The notes beneath the pieces were generated by a model. The model ran no database searches and was not told the DNA's origin. It was given only the letters and a program-made list of their open reading frames with translations. From Paracoccus spongiarum (GTDB lineage: Bacteria > Pseudomonadota > Alphaproteobacteria > Rhodobacterales > Rhodobacteraceae), in contig NZ_JAVAMQ010000006.1 in assembly GCF_030732095.1 (NCBI RefSeq), positions 1 through 64,000 of the forward strand: 64,000 nucleotides of DNA, read 5' to 3'. Of the stretch, positions 9,038-20,702 are shown in pieces (the first letter of the stretch is position 1; each line of letters opens with the position of its first letter). A program made the position numbers and the translations under genes.

Positions 9038-10213
9038 ATGACGCCGCTGAACCCGGCGCTGGCCGCGACCTTTGCGCCGCCGGTGATGCAGGCGCGGCGC
9101 TGGCTGCAGGGCGTGACCTTCGCGCCCGACCGCCCGCTGATCAATGTCAGCCAGGCCGCCCCGGTCGACCCGCCGCCCGAACCCCTGCGCCGCGCCATCG
9201 CCGAGGCCGCGCTGCATCGCCCCGGGGCGCATCTGTATGGTCCGGTGCTGGGCAATCCCGATCTGCGCGCGGCGGTGGCCGCGCGCTTTTCGGCGGCCTA
9301 TGGCGGCAGCGTCGCCGCCGGGAACGTGGCGATCACGCAGGGCTGCAACCAGGCCTTCTGCGCGGCCATCGCCACGCTGGCCGGGCCGGGCGACGAGGTG
9401 ATCCTGCCGACGCCGTGGTATTTCAACCACAAGATGTGGCTTGACATGCAGGGCATCGCGACCCGGCCCTTGCCCTGTGGTCCCGACCTGCTGCCCGACC
9501 CCGCCAGCGCCGCGGCGCTGCTGAGCCCCGCGACCCGCGCCATCGTGCTGGTGACGCCGAACAACCCCTCGGGGGCGGAATATCCCGCCGGGCTGGTGGC
9601 GGAATTTCACGATCTGGCGCGGCGCCACGGCATCGCGCTGATCCTCGACGAGACCTACCGCGATTTCGACAGCCGCGAGGGGCCGCCGCATGCGTTGCTG
9701 GCCGCGCCCGACTGGGACCGCACGGTGATCCAGCTCTATTCTTTCTCGAAGGCGTACCGGCTGACCGGGCATCGGGTGGGCGCGATCATCGCATCGACCG
9801 CGCGGCTGGCCCAGGCCGAGAAGTTCCTTGATACCGTCGCCATCTCGACCTCGCAGCTGGGACAGATCGGGGCGCTTTGGGGGCTGGCGCATCTGGACGA
9901 CTGGCTGGCCCTTGAACGGGCCGAGATCCTGGCCCGGCGCGCGGCCACCGTCGCCGCCATTGCGGCACTGCCCGGCTGGCAGGTGCAAAGCGCCGGCGCC
10001 TATTTCGCCTGGGTCCGGCATCCGTTCGCGGCGGATTCCGCCGAACTGGCGCCACGGCTGCTGCGCGAGGCGGGCGTGCTGGCGCTGCCCGGCACGATGT
10101 TCATGCCCGAGAACGACCCGGGCGGTGCGCGGCATCTGCGCATCGCCTTCGCCAATGTCGATGGCGCGGGCATCGCGGCGCTGGCCGACCGGCTGGCGGG
10201 CTTCGCGGGCTGA
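9038..10213 (+). CDS. Class I/II pyridoxal-phosphate aminotransferase
   Basis: 391 residues, fold type I aminotransferase of the aspartate/aromatic group. The cofactor lysine is Lys238 in YSFSKAYRLTGHRVG, with Asp204 and Tyr207 in LDETYRDF and Asn175-Asn176 in TPNNPSG, so it should be active. Substrate cannot be read from sequence. Starts 2 bases after the stop of the Ala/Pro-rich gene, so the two are co-transcribed. Nearness to trp genes makes an aromatic or glutamate-linked role possible, but that is speculation. Confidence 0.88.
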   Translation: MTPLNPALAATFAPPVMQARRWLQGVTFAPDRPLINVSQAAPVDPPPEPLRRAIAEAALHRPGAHLYGPVLGNPDLRAAVAARFSAAYGGSVAAGNVAITQGCNQAFCAAIATLAGPGDEVILPTPWYFNHKMWLDMQGIATRPLPCGPDLLPDPASAAALLSPATRAIVLVTPNNPSGAEYPAGLVAEFHDLARRHGIALILDETYRDFDSREGPPHALLAAPDWDRTVIQLYSFSKAYRLTGHRVGAIIASTARLAQAEKFLDTVAISTSQLGQIGALWGLAHLDDWLALERAEILARRAATVAAIAALPGWQVQSAGAYFAWVRHPFAADSAELAPRLLREAGVLALPGTMFMPENDPGGARHLRIAFANVDGAGIAALADRLAGFAG

Positions 10214-10279
10214 AGGCTTGTGGCCGCCTCGCGCCCGGCCTAGAAGACGGCGCAGACACGACCCCAGAAAGGCCGCGCC

Positions 10280-12255
10280 ATGAAGAACCTGCGCACGCAC
10301 GGAAAATCCACCATCGTCTGGCTGCTGATGGGGCTTCTGATCCTCGGGCTTGGCGGCTTTGGCGTCACCAGCTTTTCGGGCGGCTCGACCGAGATCGGCG
10401 CGGTCGGCGAGACCAGGGTTACGGCCGAGGAATACGCGCGGGCGCTGCGCAACCAGATGAACGCCTATGCTCGCCAGACCGGCCAGCAGCTTGACATGGC
10501 GCAGGCGCAGGCGATCGGCCTGCCGCAGGCGGTGCAGGCGCAGCTGTTCACCGGTGCCGCGCTGGAGGAGCAGGCCCGCCGCATCGGCGTCTCGGTCGGC
10601 GATGACCGGGTCCGCCAGAGCATCGTCGAGGCCGAGGCGTTCCGTGGCCCGAACGGCAATTTCGACCGCACCGCCTATGCCGAGGTGCTGCGCCGCGAGC
10701 GGCTGTCCGAGGCCGAGTTCGAACGCAACATCCGCGGCGACGAGGCGCGGCTGCTGATGCAGCGCGCCGTGACCGGTGGCGTGGTGCCGCCCGAGGCGAT
10801 GGTCCGCCAGACCGCCGGATGGCTGCTGGAAACCCGCGATCTCGCCTGGCGCGAGCTGACCGAGGACCAGTTGCCGGCGCCGGTCGCCGAACCCGACCAG
10901 GCCACGCTGGAGGCCTGGCATGCCGCCAATGCCGACCGCTTCACCGCCCCCGAGACGCGCAGGATCAGCTATGTCTGGCTGACCCCCGAGATGCTGGCCG
11001 ACGAGGTCGATCTGGACGAGGCCGCGCTGCGGGCAGTCTACGAGGACAACATCGCCGAATACCGCCAGCCCGACCGGCGGATCGTCAGCCGCCTGGTCTT
11101 TCCCGATCAGGCCGCCGCAGAGGCCGCGAAGGCCAGCATCGACGCCGGCGACCAGCCCTTCGAGGCCTTCGTGCTGCAGCGCGGCCTGTCGCTGGAGGAT
11201 GTCGATCTGGGCGAGGTGACGCAGGCCGATCTGGGCGCGGCGGGCGAGGCCGTCTTTGCGCTGGACCAGCCCGGTGTCGTCGGGCCGGTCCAAACCGATC
11301 TGGGGCCTGCGCTGTTCTCGATGAACGCGATCCTCGAGCCGGTCGAAATCGGCTTCGAGGAGGCGCGCGAGTCGCTGCGCGCCGAGGCGGCCGTGGACCG
11401 TGCCGCGCGGATGATCGAGGATCGCTCATCCGATTACGAGGACCTGCTGGCCGGCGGCGCCACGCTGGAGCAGATGGCCGAGGAAACGCCGATGCAGCTG
11501 GGCCAGATCGACTGGTCGGCCGACACCCCGGCGGCGGAGCGCAGCATCGCCGGCTATCAGGCGTTCCGCGACGAGGCTGCGCGGGTCACGGAAAGCGATT
11601 TCCCGCAGCTGTTCGCGCTGGACGATGGCGGTGTCTTCGCGCTGCGGCTGGACGAGGTGGTGCCGCCCGCGCTGAGGCCCTTCGAGGAGGTCCGCGACGA
11701 GGTGGCGGCCGACTGGCGCCGCGCCGAGGTGCGCCGCCAGCTGCTGGCCCTTGCCGAGGAACACGAGGTGCAGATGACCGCCGCGCCGCTGCCGACCCCG
11801 GCGCCGGCTGCTCCGGGCGACGTCGCCTCGCGGGTGGCCACGCCGACATCCACGCCGGACCGCACCGCCGAAGCCGAGGCCGAGGACCGCGCCGATCCCG
11901 CAGCGCCCGACGCGGATGCCGCCGAGGCGGACTGGACGACCGAGGCGGGCCTGCGCCGCGATGGCTGGATAGAAGGCGTCCCCCCCGAGCTTGTGCAGCA
12001 GGCCTTCGCCATGCAGCCCTCGGACGAAGTCGAGGTGGTCGATGCCGGAGACCGGGTATTCCTGCTGCGGCTCGATGCCGTGCATGGCGCCGATCTTGGC
12101 GATGAGGAGGCCGTGCAGGTCATCGAGGCCGTGCGCAGCCGCCTTGGCGACTCGCTGCAGTCTGATGTCTTCGACTATTACGCCCGTGCCGCGCAGCTGC
12201 AGGGCGGGCTGGAGCTGAACCAGGCGGCGATCAGCGCCATCAACGCGCAGGCGCA

Positions 12256-12259
<4 letters not shown>
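10280..12259 (+). CDS. ppiD: PpiD-like peptidyl-prolyl isomerase / SurA-N domain periplasmic chaperone
   Basis: 659 residues. One membrane anchor at about residues 12-32 leaves the rest in the periplasm. Residues about 33-190 resemble the SurA/PpiD N-terminal chaperone domain, followed by parvulin-like regions (about 225-360) and a long C-terminal part with an Ala/Asp/Glu-rich linker near 500-555. Expected to help fold outer-membrane and secreted proteins at the SecYEG exit. The isomerase active site looks degenerate, as is common in this family. The last 4 bases overlap the trpE start, so trpE translation depends on this transcript. Confidence 0.85.
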
Positions 12260-13764
<1,505 letters not shown>

Positions 13765-13805
13765 GTCGGCCGCCGCCGGCCGCGCCCGCGCGACCATAAT
13801 GCAAC

Positions 13806-13831
13806 AAGGGCGGCCCCGAGGGGCCGCCCTT
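13806..13831. terminator. Bidirectional intrinsic terminator hairpin after trpE
   Basis: A perfect inverted repeat, AAGGGCGGCCCC paired with GGGGCCGCCCTT around a 2-base centre (4-base loop when the last pair opens). The flanking A and T runs are short. It lies between the convergent trpE and PRC-barrel genes and can serve both. Confidence 0.75.
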
Positions 13832-13873
13832 GCCGGTCCGTCACCGCAGCGTGCGGCGGGCCGGGGATGCGTG

Positions 13874-14620
13874 TCAGTTGCTGGCCGGCTGTTCGGCCTC
13901 GCCTTCCATCGGCTCGGCCTCCATCGCCTCGCCCTCGGCCGGCATCTCGGCGGCGCCGTCTGCGGGCATGGTTTCGGCGGGCATGGTGTCGGCGGGCATC
14001 GCATCGGCAGGCGCCGTCTCGGCCGGCATCGCGCCGTCTGCCGGTGCAGCGGCCGGGTCGGCCGCGGGCATGGTCGCGTCAGCCGGGGCCGTCGCGTCCG
14101 CAGGGGCCGCCGCATCGCCCGCCGGGGCAACGCTGGGCGCGTCCTCACGGTCGCGGAAGACATATTCCGGCGCCGCCTCGGCCTCTTCCTCGGTCAGATC
14201 GCTGGTAATCTCCTGCGCGTCATAGTTGACGGTCAGCTGATCCCAGGGCAGGGCGATCTGCTTTTCGCCGATGCCAAGGAAGCCGCCAACGCCGACGATT
14301 GCCGCGATCATCTGGCCGGTCTCGCCGTCGACGATCAGGTCGTTGATGTCACCGATGGCCTCGCCGGTGGGCGAGTTGACGGTGGTGTCGCTGATCCAGT
14401 CGACGCGCAGTTCGTTCGCCGCCTGCTGCTGCTCGACCTTCTCGCTGGCCGCGGCGGCAACTGCCGCGTCCTCGGCAGGCATCTCGGCGGTTTCGCCTTC
14501 CATCGGGGCGGTTTCCGTTTCCATGGCCGGGTCTTCGGCCGGGGCCGTCGCGTCCTGGGCAAAGGCCGCACCCATCGAGAGCGGCAGGGCGAAGGCGGTG
14601 GTCAAAAGAAGCTTACGCAT
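13874..14620 (-). CDS. Secreted PRC-barrel domain protein with Ala/Pro/Met-rich tail
   Basis: 248 residues. Residues 1-21 are a signal peptide ending at AFAQ. A charged segment with MEGETAEMPAED follows, then a PRC-barrel domain (about 70-150) with VNSPTGEAIGDINDLIVDGETGQM and a paired copy of the LPWDQLTV strand. The last 85 residues are imperfect repeats of PADA, MPAE and AEGEAME, low-complexity and acidic. PRC-barrel proteins of this periplasmic type have no agreed function; stress and envelope roles are proposed for relatives. The start at 14620 is preceded by GGAGGACACC. Stands alone. Confidence 0.85.
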   Translation of the reverse strand: MRKLLLTTAFALPLSMGAAFAQDATAPAEDPAMETETAPMEGETAEMPAEDAAVAAAASEKVEQQQAANELRVDWISDTTVNSPTGEAIGDINDLIVDGETGQMIAAIVGVGGFLGIGEKQIALPWDQLTVNYDAQEITSDLTEEEAEAAPEYVFRDREDAPSVAPAGDAAAPADATAPADATMPAADPAAAPADGAMPAETAPADAMPADTMPAETMPADGAAEMPAEGEAMEAEPMEGEAEQPASN

Positions 14621-14827
14621 GGTGTCCTCCATTTCGGTCACGGGGTCGCCATCGTGATGACGGCGCCGCGCTTCGGGGAGACAATGACCGGGCCTCGCCG
14701 TCAGTTCCTTGGATTGACAAATGCTTAGCGAAAACCTGCGCGCAACCTTGGGGATACCCGGCAGGGCGGGATCAGCCGGCGGCAAGAAAGCCCTTCCGGA
14801 TCAGGGGTTCCCGGCGAATTTCGCCGC

Positions 14828-14845
14828 CGGCAGTCGGCTGCCGGG
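14828..14845. terminator. Hairpin downstream of gpt
   Basis: CCGGCAG and CTGCCGG separated by TCGG, a few bases past the gpt stop on the leftward strand. Stem of 7 G/C-rich pairs with a UNCG-class loop in RNA. No clear T run, so termination is probable rather than certain. Confidence 0.45.
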
Positions 14846-14853
14846 GCGCCGGC

Positions 14854-15342
14854 TCAATCCTCGCCGCGATAGGGCTGGACATATTGCAGGGCCATGTCCC
14901 AGGGAAAGAAGATCCAGGTGTCCTGGCTGACCTCGGTGACATAGCTCTGCACCATCGGCTTGCCTTTCGGCTTGGCGTAGACGGTCGCGAAATGCGCCTT
15001 GGGATACATCTCGCGGATCAGTTCCAGCGTGCGCCCCGAATCCACCAGGTCATCGACCACCAGGATCCCCTCGCCGTCGCGCATCAACTCGGCATCGGGG
15101 CGTTTCAGCACCGTCAGGCCGCCCTGTTCCTGCTTGTGGTAGGACTTGATGCTGATCGTGTCGATGGTGCGGATGTCCAGCTCGCGCGCGACGATCATCG
15201 CCGGCACCAGCCCGCCGCGGGTCACGGCGACGACCGCGCGCCATTCGGTTCCGTCCATGCGCCAGGCCAGCGCACGGGCATCGCGGTGCAGCTGGTCCCA
15301 GCTGACGTGAAAGCCCTTCTCATGGGGCAGGCGGTCAATCAT
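14854..15342 (-). CDS. gpt: Xanthine-guanine phosphoribosyltransferase
   Basis: 162 residues, the size of the XGPRT type. Salvages guanine and xanthine with PRPP. The PRPP-binding loop reads [16 protein letters not shown], and the substrate-handling [12 protein letters not shown] segment is typical of Gpt rather than Hpt. The C-terminal [17 protein letters not shown] completes the family pattern. The LysE-type exporter gene ends 10 bases upstream, so the two are likely co-transcribed. Confidence 0.93.
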   Translation of the reverse strand: MIDRLPHEKGFHVSWDQLHRDARALAWRMDGTEWRAVVAVTRGGLVPAMIVARELDIRTIDTISIKSYHKQEQGGLTVLKRPDAELMRDGEGILVVDDLVDSGRTLELIREMYPKAHFATVYAKPKGKPMVQSYVTEVSQDTWIFFPWDMALQYVQPYRGED

Positions 15343-15352
15343 GCTTCTCTCC

Positions 15353-15967
15353 TTACAGTCGCAGCACCAGCGACAGGCCCAGCAGACCGATGGCCAGCGC
15401 CGCCGCCCGGTCGATCCAGAATTTCGCCGCATAATAGCGCCGCCGCAGCAAAGGCAAAGCCATCAGGCAGGCCAGCGCGCTGTAAAACGCCATCTCGACC
15501 GACAGCGCGGTGGCGTAGATCAGCGCCTTGTCGGCCAGCCGCAGCGTGGCGGGAAAGATCGACAGCAGTACCGCCGAATAGAACAGCGCGGGCTTGGGGT
15601 TCGACAGGTTCAGCATCATCCCGGCCCGGAAGTTCATCCCGAGGGCCGAGTCCGCCGGGTCGGGCAGCGGATCGGCCGCGTGACGCCACATCTTCAGCGC
15701 CACCCAGACCAGGTAAAGCCCGCCGAGGATGGTCAGCAGCGTGAAGGTCCAGGGCAGCGCCGAGAACAGCAGCGTCAGCCCCAGCAGCGCCGCGAGGCAC
15801 CAGGACGAGGCGCCGACGGCCAGGCCCCAGCCATAGGGAAGGGCGCGGCTGCGACCCATGGCGAAGGCCGACTGGCTGACCGCGATGATGCCGGGACCGG
15901 GCGACAGGATGGCCACCGACAGGGTGGCCACGAACAGGGCCAGCTGCTGAAAGGTGACAGCGCTCAT
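15353..15967 (-). CDS. LysE/RhtB-family amino acid exporter
   Basis: 204 residues with about six hydrophobic segments. The N-terminal [18 protein letters not shown] matches the family motif SPGPd and the following glycine-rich loop; [12 protein letters not shown] near residue 118 is the second conserved block. Such proteins export amino acids or derivatives such as lysine, homoserine or threonine; which one cannot be told. Lies 21 bases downstream of fabI and 10 bases upstream of gpt in one leftward run. Confidence 0.9.
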   Translation of the reverse strand: MSAVTFQQLALFVATLSVAILSPGPGIIAVSQSAFAMGRSRALPYGWGLAVGASSWCLAALLGLTLLFSALPWTFTLLTILGGLYLVWVALKMWRHAADPLPDPADSALGMNFRAGMMLNLSNPKPALFYSAVLLSIFPATLRLADKALIYATALSVEMAFYSALACLMALPLLRRRYYAAKFWIDRAAALAIGLLGLSLVLRL

Positions 15968-15988
15968 TGCAGGCCCGGGGCCGCCGCC

Positions 15989-16816
15989 CTAGTCCTTGCG
16001 GACATCGGCGATGTCGGGCGCGTCCACGGCCTTCATGCCGACGACATGATAGCCGCTGTCGACGTGATGCACCTCGCCGGTGACGCCCGAGGACAGCGGC
16101 GACAGCAGATACAGCGCGGAATTGCCGACATCGTCCTGCGTCACGTTGCGGCGCAGCGGCGAGTTCAGTTCGTTCCACTTCATGATATAGCGGAAGTCCC
16201 CGATCCCCGAGGCGGCCAGGGTCTTGATCGGCCCGGCCGAGATCGCGTTCACGCGGATGTCCTCCTTGCCGAAATCCTCGGCGAGATAACGGACGCTGGC
16301 CTCCAGCGCGGCCTTGGCGACGCCCATGACATTGTAATGCGGCATCACCCGCTCGGCGCCGTAATAGGTCAGCGTCAGCATCGTCCCGCCCGCCGGCATC
16401 ATGGCGGCGGCGCGGCGCGCGACGGCGGTGAAGGAATAGACTGAAATGTCCATGGTCAGCAGGAAGTTGTCGCGGGTGGTGTCGGCATAGCGGCCGCGCA
16501 GCTGTTCCTTGTCGGAAAAGCCGATGGCATGGACGATGAAATCCAGACTGCCCCAGGTTTCGGCCAGCGCGTCGAACAGCCCATCCACCGACGCCTCGTC
16601 ACCGACATCGCAGGGCAGCACCATGGTCGAGCCAAGCTGCGCGGCCAGCGGATCGACCCGCTTCTTCAGCGCTTCGCCCTGATAGGAAAAGGCCAGGTCG
16701 GCGCCTTCGCGTCCCAGCGCCTTGGCGATGCCCCAGGCGATCGACTTGTCATTGGCCAGCCCCATGATAAGGCCGCGCTTGCCGGCCATCAGGCCCCTGT
16801 GCTGCTCGCTTGACAT
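15989..16816 (-). CDS. fabI: Enoyl-[acyl-carrier-protein] reductase (NADH)
   Basis: 275 residues. Performs the last reduction of each fatty-acid elongation cycle. The NADH-binding start reads MGLANDKSIAWGIA (about 18-31), and the active site has Tyr151, Tyr161 and Lys168 in the arrangement YYGAERVMPHYNVMGVAK, as in FabI. The N-terminal extension of about 10 residues before MAGKRGLI is normal for this group. Divergent from pdxH over 80 bases. No fabL or fabV is seen in this window. Confidence 0.96.
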   Translation of the reverse strand: MSSEQHRGLMAGKRGLIMGLANDKSIAWGIAKALGREGADLAFSYQGEALKKRVDPLAAQLGSTMVLPCDVGDEASVDGLFDALAETWGSLDFIVHAIGFSDKEQLRGRYADTTRDNFLLTMDISVYSFTAVARRAAAMMPAGGTMLTLTYYGAERVMPHYNVMGVAKAALEASVRYLAEDFGKEDIRVNAISAGPIKTLAASGIGDFRYIMKWNELNSPLRRNVTQDDVGNSALYLLSPLSSGVTGEVHHVDSGYHVVGMKAVDAPDIADVRKD

Positions 16817-16896
16817 GTGCCGTCCCTCGCGCTTTCAACCCGTTGTGACGTGATTAGGCCAAGAGTCCTGCCGTATCAAGCGCAAGGGGGAGAAGG

Positions 16897-17511
16897 ATGA
16901 GCGACCGCAGCGGAATATTCGAGGGTGACGATCCCTTCGCCATCGCCCGCGCCTGGCTGGCCGAGGCCGAGACGGTCGAGCCCAACGATCCCAACGCCAT
17001 CGCGCTGGCGACGGTGGATGCCGAGGGCCTGCCCGATGTGCGCATGGTGCTGCTGAAGGAGATCGAGGGCGGCGGGGCGGATGGTGCCTTCGTCTTCTAC
17101 ACCAATTACGACAGCGCGAAGGGGCAGCAGATCGCGGCGTCGGGCAAGGCGGCCTTCGTGATGCACTGGAAGTCGCTGCGCCGGCAGATTCGCGTGCGCG
17201 GCACCGTCAGCCGCGAGGACGGCCCGCAGGCCGATGCCTATTTCGCCAGCCGCTCGTTGCAGAGCCGGCTGGGCGCCTGGGCCTCGGCGCAGTCACGTCC
17301 GCTGGCAAGCCGCGCGGCGCTGGTGGCCGAGGCGACGCGGCAGGGGCTGCGCCACGGCACCACGCCCCCGCGTCCGCCCTTCTGGGGCGGATTCCGCATC
17401 AGCCCCGTGCAGATCGAGTTCTGGAGTGACGGAACGTTTCGCTTGCACGACCGGTTCGTCTGGCGCAAAGCGGCGGATCTGCGCTGGCAGGTGCAACGGT
17501 TGTCGCCTTGA
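16897..17511 (+). CDS. pdxH: Pyridoxine/pyridoxamine 5'-phosphate oxidase
   Basis: 204 residues. Uses FMN to oxidise pyridoxine or pyridoxamine phosphate to pyridoxal phosphate. Conserved blocks: [22 protein letters not shown] for FMN and substrate, [29 protein letters not shown], and the end block [18 protein letters not shown] with RLHDR. A strong AAGGGGGAGAAGG precedes the start. Single gene, divergent from fabI. Confidence 0.96.
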   Translation: MSDRSGIFEGDDPFAIARAWLAEAETVEPNDPNAIALATVDAEGLPDVRMVLLKEIEGGGADGAFVFYTNYDSAKGQQIAASGKAAFVMHWKSLRRQIRVRGTVSREDGPQADAYFASRSLQSRLGAWASAQSRPLASRAALVAEATRQGLRHGTTPPRPPFWGGFRISPVQIEFWSDGTFRLHDRFVWRKAADLRWQVQRLSP

Positions 17512-17679
17512 GTCTTGACCGATGCCCTTCCAAGGCAGACACTTGTGACAGCTATCATGCCAAAGACTTTGAAACCACGCTCTTATCCCTGTTCGTTTTG
17601 GTCCCTCAATTCATTTGAACCGGTGCCCGTGCGGGCGTAGTGTGAAGATGCGTACGAGTTGCGCGACAGCGGTGAGACG

Positions 17680-18279
17680 ATGACGGACGAGAAGGGCATG
17701 ACGCTGGTAACCGGGCAGGTCAAATGGTTTGACCCTGCCAAGGGCTATGGCTTCATCCTCAACAGCGAAGGCGGCCCCGACATCCTGCTGCACGCCAATG
17801 TGCTGCGCAATTTCGGGCGCAGCTCGATTGCCGACCAGTCGCGGGTCACCGCCTGGGTGCAGCCCACCGCCCGCGGCCTGCAGGCCACCGAGGTGATCGA
17901 GGTCGAACCGCCCGAAACCGATGGCAGCCCGCCCATTGCCGATCTCGACAGCGCCGTGATCGAACAGCTGGACAGCCTGCCGCTGCGCCCGGCGCGGGTC
18001 AAGTGGTTCGACAAGGGCAAGGGCTTCGGCTTCGCCAACATCTTCGGCCATCCCGACGACGTGTTCATCCATGTCGAGGTGCTGCGCCATTCCGGCTTTT
18101 CCGATCTGGCCATCGGCGAGGCGATCGGCATTCGCGTGGTCGAGGGGCCGCGCGGGCTGATGGCGGCGCAGATCACCAGCTGGGACCGGGGCGGCGAGGA
18201 TGCCGACCTCGCGCTGACGCCGCCGACGGGCGAGGATGGCGACGACCAGGACGAATTTCTCGCGCATGTGGCCGAATAG
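17680..18279 (+). CDS. Double cold-shock-domain protein
   Basis: 199 residues with two cold-shock domains. Domain 1 (about 8-75) has GQVKWFDPAKGYGFI and ILLHANVL; domain 2 (about 105-172) has ARVKWFDKGKGFGFANIFG and DVFIHVEVL. The aromatic RNP1 residues are kept in both, so each should bind single-stranded nucleic acid. An acidic tail follows. Two-domain cold-shock proteins of this type are common in alphaproteobacteria. The ATG at 17680 follows GGTGAG; an upstream TTG at 17659 is less likely. The 168-base leader before it could form a thermosensitive 5' UTR, not shown here. Confidence 0.92.
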   Translation: MTDEKGMTLVTGQVKWFDPAKGYGFILNSEGGPDILLHANVLRNFGRSSIADQSRVTAWVQPTARGLQATEVIEVEPPETDGSPPIADLDSAVIEQLDSLPLRPARVKWFDKGKGFGFANIFGHPDDVFIHVEVLRHSGFSDLAIGEAIGIRVVEGPRGLMAAQITSWDRGGEDADLALTPPTGEDGDDQDEFLAHVAE

Positions 18280-18811
18280 CCGGGCCTTGATCCGGCTGGT
18301 GATCCGGGGCGCCGTCCATGCGGGCGCGACGGCCGTCTGGCTGACCGGCGCGGCGGCGCAACCGGCACGCCCTGCGGCGCCGGCAGAGTGTGCGCCCGAT
18401 CGCGTGCTGGTCGCGACCGCGGCGGGGCCGTTGCGCTTTCGCGTCGAGATCGCCGATACCCCCGAGGACCGTGCGCGCGGGCTGATGTTCCGCCGCGAGG
18501 TGCCCGCGGGCGAGGGGATGCTGTTCATCTATGACGCGCCTGTTCCGATGTCCTTCTGGATGCGCAACACGCTGGTGCCGCTGGACCTGCTGTTCATCGA
18601 CGCGGTCGGGGTGATCCGCCACATCCACCCGATGGCGCGGCCGCTGGACGAGACGCCGATTCCCGGCGCGGCACCGGGCGATCCGCAGCCCCTGCGCCTG
18701 ATGGCGCTGGAGATTGCGGGCGGCGAGGCGGCACGGCTGGGGCTGCGCGCCGGACAGCCCGTCGCCCATCCCCGGCTGGCGCAGGACAGCGCCGTCTGGC
18801 CCTGCGCATGA
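18266..18811 (+). CDS. DUF192 family secreted protein
   Basis: 181 residues. A basic then hydrophobic N-terminus (about 10-32) looks like a signal peptide. The DUF192 domain (about 52-170) shows DRARGLMFRREVPAGEGMLFIYD, MSFWMRNTLVPLDLLFID and IHPMARPLDETPI, which are the diagnostic blocks. Function of the family is unknown. The start overlaps the last 14 bases of the cold-shock gene in another frame, suggesting coupling; DUF192 next to a cold-shock gene is a recurrent pair in related genomes to my knowledge. Confidence 0.88.
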   Translation: MWPNSRALIRLVIRGAVHAGATAVWLTGAAAQPARPAAPAECAPDRVLVATAAGPLRFRVEIADTPEDRARGLMFRREVPAGEGMLFIYDAPVPMSFWMRNTLVPLDLLFIDAVGVIRHIHPMARPLDETPIPGAAPGDPQPLRLMALEIAGGEAARLGLRAGQPVAHPRLAQDSAVWPCA

Positions 18812-18855
18812 TGCCCCTTTCGCCGCTTCGGGCGATCCGCTAGAAGCGGTTTCGG

Positions 18856-18932
<77 letters not shown>

Positions 18933-19059
18933 TCGGCACGGCATCGCTCGGGATCGGCCGAGGCGGCGCCGGCGACGCGGCGGGACGCCGGTTTTTTCTG
19001 GAACGTCGCGGCGGTTTCTGGTCTGAGGGGCGCGAGCAGGAAACAACCGGACCTTCCCG

Positions 19060-19674
19060 ATGGCCATTCACCTCTATCCCAACGACCTTCCCGACGACCT
19101 CGCCCTGGGAGCGGTCGTCGCCATCGACACCGAGACCATGGGCCTTGATCCGCGCCGCGACCGGCTGTGCCTGGTGCAGCTGTCGGGCGGCGACGGCGAG
19201 GCGCATCTGGTGCAGATCGACCGCGGCCAGACTGAGGCGCCGAACCTGTGCCGGCTGCTGACCGACCCCAAGGTGGTGAAGCTGTTCCATTTCGGCCGCT
19301 TCGACATTGCCGCGCTGGAGAACGCCTTCGGGGTGGTCTCCTCGCCGGTCTGGTGCACCAAGATCGCCTCGAAGCTGGTGCGCACCTATACCGACCGGCA
19401 CGGGCTGAAATACCTGCTGTCCGAGCTGGTCGGCGTGGATGTCAGCAAGCAGCAGCAGACCAGCGACTGGGGTGCGGCGGATCTGAGCGACGCACAGCTG
19501 GAATATGCGGCCTCGGACGTGCTGCATCTGCACCGGCTGAAGGCGGCGCTGGAAGAGCGGCTGAAGCGCGAGAACCGGATGGGGCTGGCGCAGGCCTGCT
19601 TCGACTTCCTGCCGGCCCGGGCGCATCTGGACCTTTTGGGCTGGGGGGATGAAAACGACATCTTCCGGCACTAG
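19060..19674 (+). CDS. Ribonuclease D-like DEDD 3'-5' exonuclease
   Basis: 204 residues, only the exonuclease domain; the HRDC domains of full RNase D are absent. The DEDDy residues are visible: Asp and Glu in [13 protein letters not shown] (about 20-32), Asp in [11 protein letters not shown], and Tyr and Asp in [13 protein letters not shown] near 148-160. Expected to trim RNA 3' ends, possibly tRNA. Such short forms are standard in Rhodobacterales. The 65-bp repeat element begins 4 bases after its stop. Confidence 0.9.
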   Translation: MAIHLYPNDLPDDLALGAVVAIDTETMGLDPRRDRLCLVQLSGGDGEAHLVQIDRGQTEAPNLCRLLTDPKVVKLFHFGRFDIAALENAFGVVSSPVWCTKIASKLVRTYTDRHGLKYLLSELVGVDVSKQQQTSDWGAADLSDAQLEYAASDVLHLHRLKAALEERLKRENRMGLAQACFDFLPARAHLDLLGWGDENDIFRH

Positions 19675-19677
19675 ATT

Positions 19678-19742
19678 GCGTCCCGCGGCGGCCGGGGGCG
19701 CTTCGCCCCCCGGACCCCCCGAGGATATTTGCACCAAGGCAA
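19678..19742 (+). repeat. 65-bp dispersed intergenic repeat, copy 1
   Basis: Carries a GGGGGCG-CTT-CGCCCCC hairpin followed by CGGACCCCC and GAGGATATTTGC. Almost identical, in inverted orientation, to 33612-33676. It lies between the exonuclease and kdsD genes; its 3' end runs into the AAGGA that serves as the kdsD ribosome binding site. The hairpin may end the upstream transcript. Similar elements are known to me from Rhodobacteraceae intergenic regions. Confidence 0.85.
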
Positions 19743-19753
19743 GGACGGCAGGC

Positions 19754-20698
19754 GTGAACGACTATATCGACACGGCGCGGCGGGTCATCCGCACCGAGAT
19801 CTCGGGGCTGGAGCAGCTGGCGGCGGGGCTTGGTCCGGAGTTCCGGCAGGCGGTCGATCTGGTGCTGGGCGCGACCGGCCGGGTGATCGTGTCGGGGATG
19901 GGCAAGTCGGGCCATGTCGCACGCAAGATCGCGGCCACGCTGGCCTCGACCGGGACGCCCGCGCAGTTCGTGCATCCTGCCGAGGCGAGCCATGGCGATC
20001 TGGGCATGGTCACCCGCGCCGATGTGGCGCTGGTGCTGTCGAACAGCGGCGAGACGCCGGAACTGGCCGATCTGATCGCCCATACACGGCGCTTCCAGAT
20101 CCCGATGATCGGCGTGGCATCGCGCCCCGGATCGACGCTGTTGCGCCAGTCGGACGTGGCGCTGGTGCTGCCCGCAGCCGCGGAGGCCTGCGGCAACGGC
20201 ATCGTGCCGACCACCTCGACGACCATGACGCTGGCGCTGGGCGACGCGCTGGCGATCGCGTTGATGGAGCATCGCCGCTTTACCGCCGATCATTTCCGCA
20301 CCTTCCATCCCGGCGGCAAGCTGGGTGCGCGGCTGTCGCGGGTCGCGGACCTGATGCATCCCGACATGCCGCTGGTGGATCTGGAGGCGCCGATGTCCGA
20401 GGCGCTGCTGGTGATCAGCCAGAAGGGCTTTGGCGTGACGGGGGTGACCGACGCCGCCGGGCAGTTGGGCGGGATCATCACCGATGGCGACCTGCGGCGG
20501 CACATGGAGGGGCTGCTGGATCGGCGCGCGGCCGAGGTCATGACCGCGCATCCGCGCGTGATCGCGCCCGACGCGCTGGCAGAGGCCGCGCTGGCCGAGA
20601 TGCAGGAGCGCAAGATCACCTGCCTCTTCGCGGTCGAGGATGGCGTGCCCCGCGGCATCCTGCACATCCATGACTGCCTGCGCGCCGGCATGGTGTGA
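19754..20698 (+). CDS. kdsD: Arabinose-5-phosphate isomerase (KdsD/KpsF)
   Basis: 314 residues. Converts ribulose 5-phosphate to arabinose 5-phosphate, the precursor of the Kdo sugar of lipopolysaccharide. The SIS domain (about 28-165) has VSGMGKSGHVARKIAATLASTGTP and SNSGETPEL; two CBS repeats fill residues about 195-314. The start is a GTG at 19754 preceded by AAGGA. Heads the kdsD-lptC-lptA-lptB block and its stop is 4 bases before lptC, so Kdo supply and lipopolysaccharide export are linked. Confidence 0.94.
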   Translation: MNDYIDTARRVIRTEISGLEQLAAGLGPEFRQAVDLVLGATGRVIVSGMGKSGHVARKIAATLASTGTPAQFVHPAEASHGDLGMVTRADVALVLSNSGETPELADLIAHTRRFQIPMIGVASRPGSTLLRQSDVALVLPAAAEACGNGIVPTTSTTMTLALGDALAIALMEHRRFTADHFRTFHPGGKLGARLSRVADLMHPDMPLVDLEAPMSEALLVISQKGFGVTGVTDAAGQLGGIITDGDLRRHMEGLLDRRAAEVMTAHPRVIAPDALAEAALAEMQERKITCLFAVEDGVPRGILHIHDCLRAGMV

Positions 20699-20702
20699 GG
20701 CC

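Noticed and set aside
8630..11293. 887-residue leftward open frame
   Set aside because: Runs antisense through the aminotransferase and ppiD genes, with no recognisable domain; typical high-GC shadow.
17659..17679. TTG start for the cold-shock protein
   Set aside because: ATG at 17680 has a ribosome binding site and matches the domain start better.
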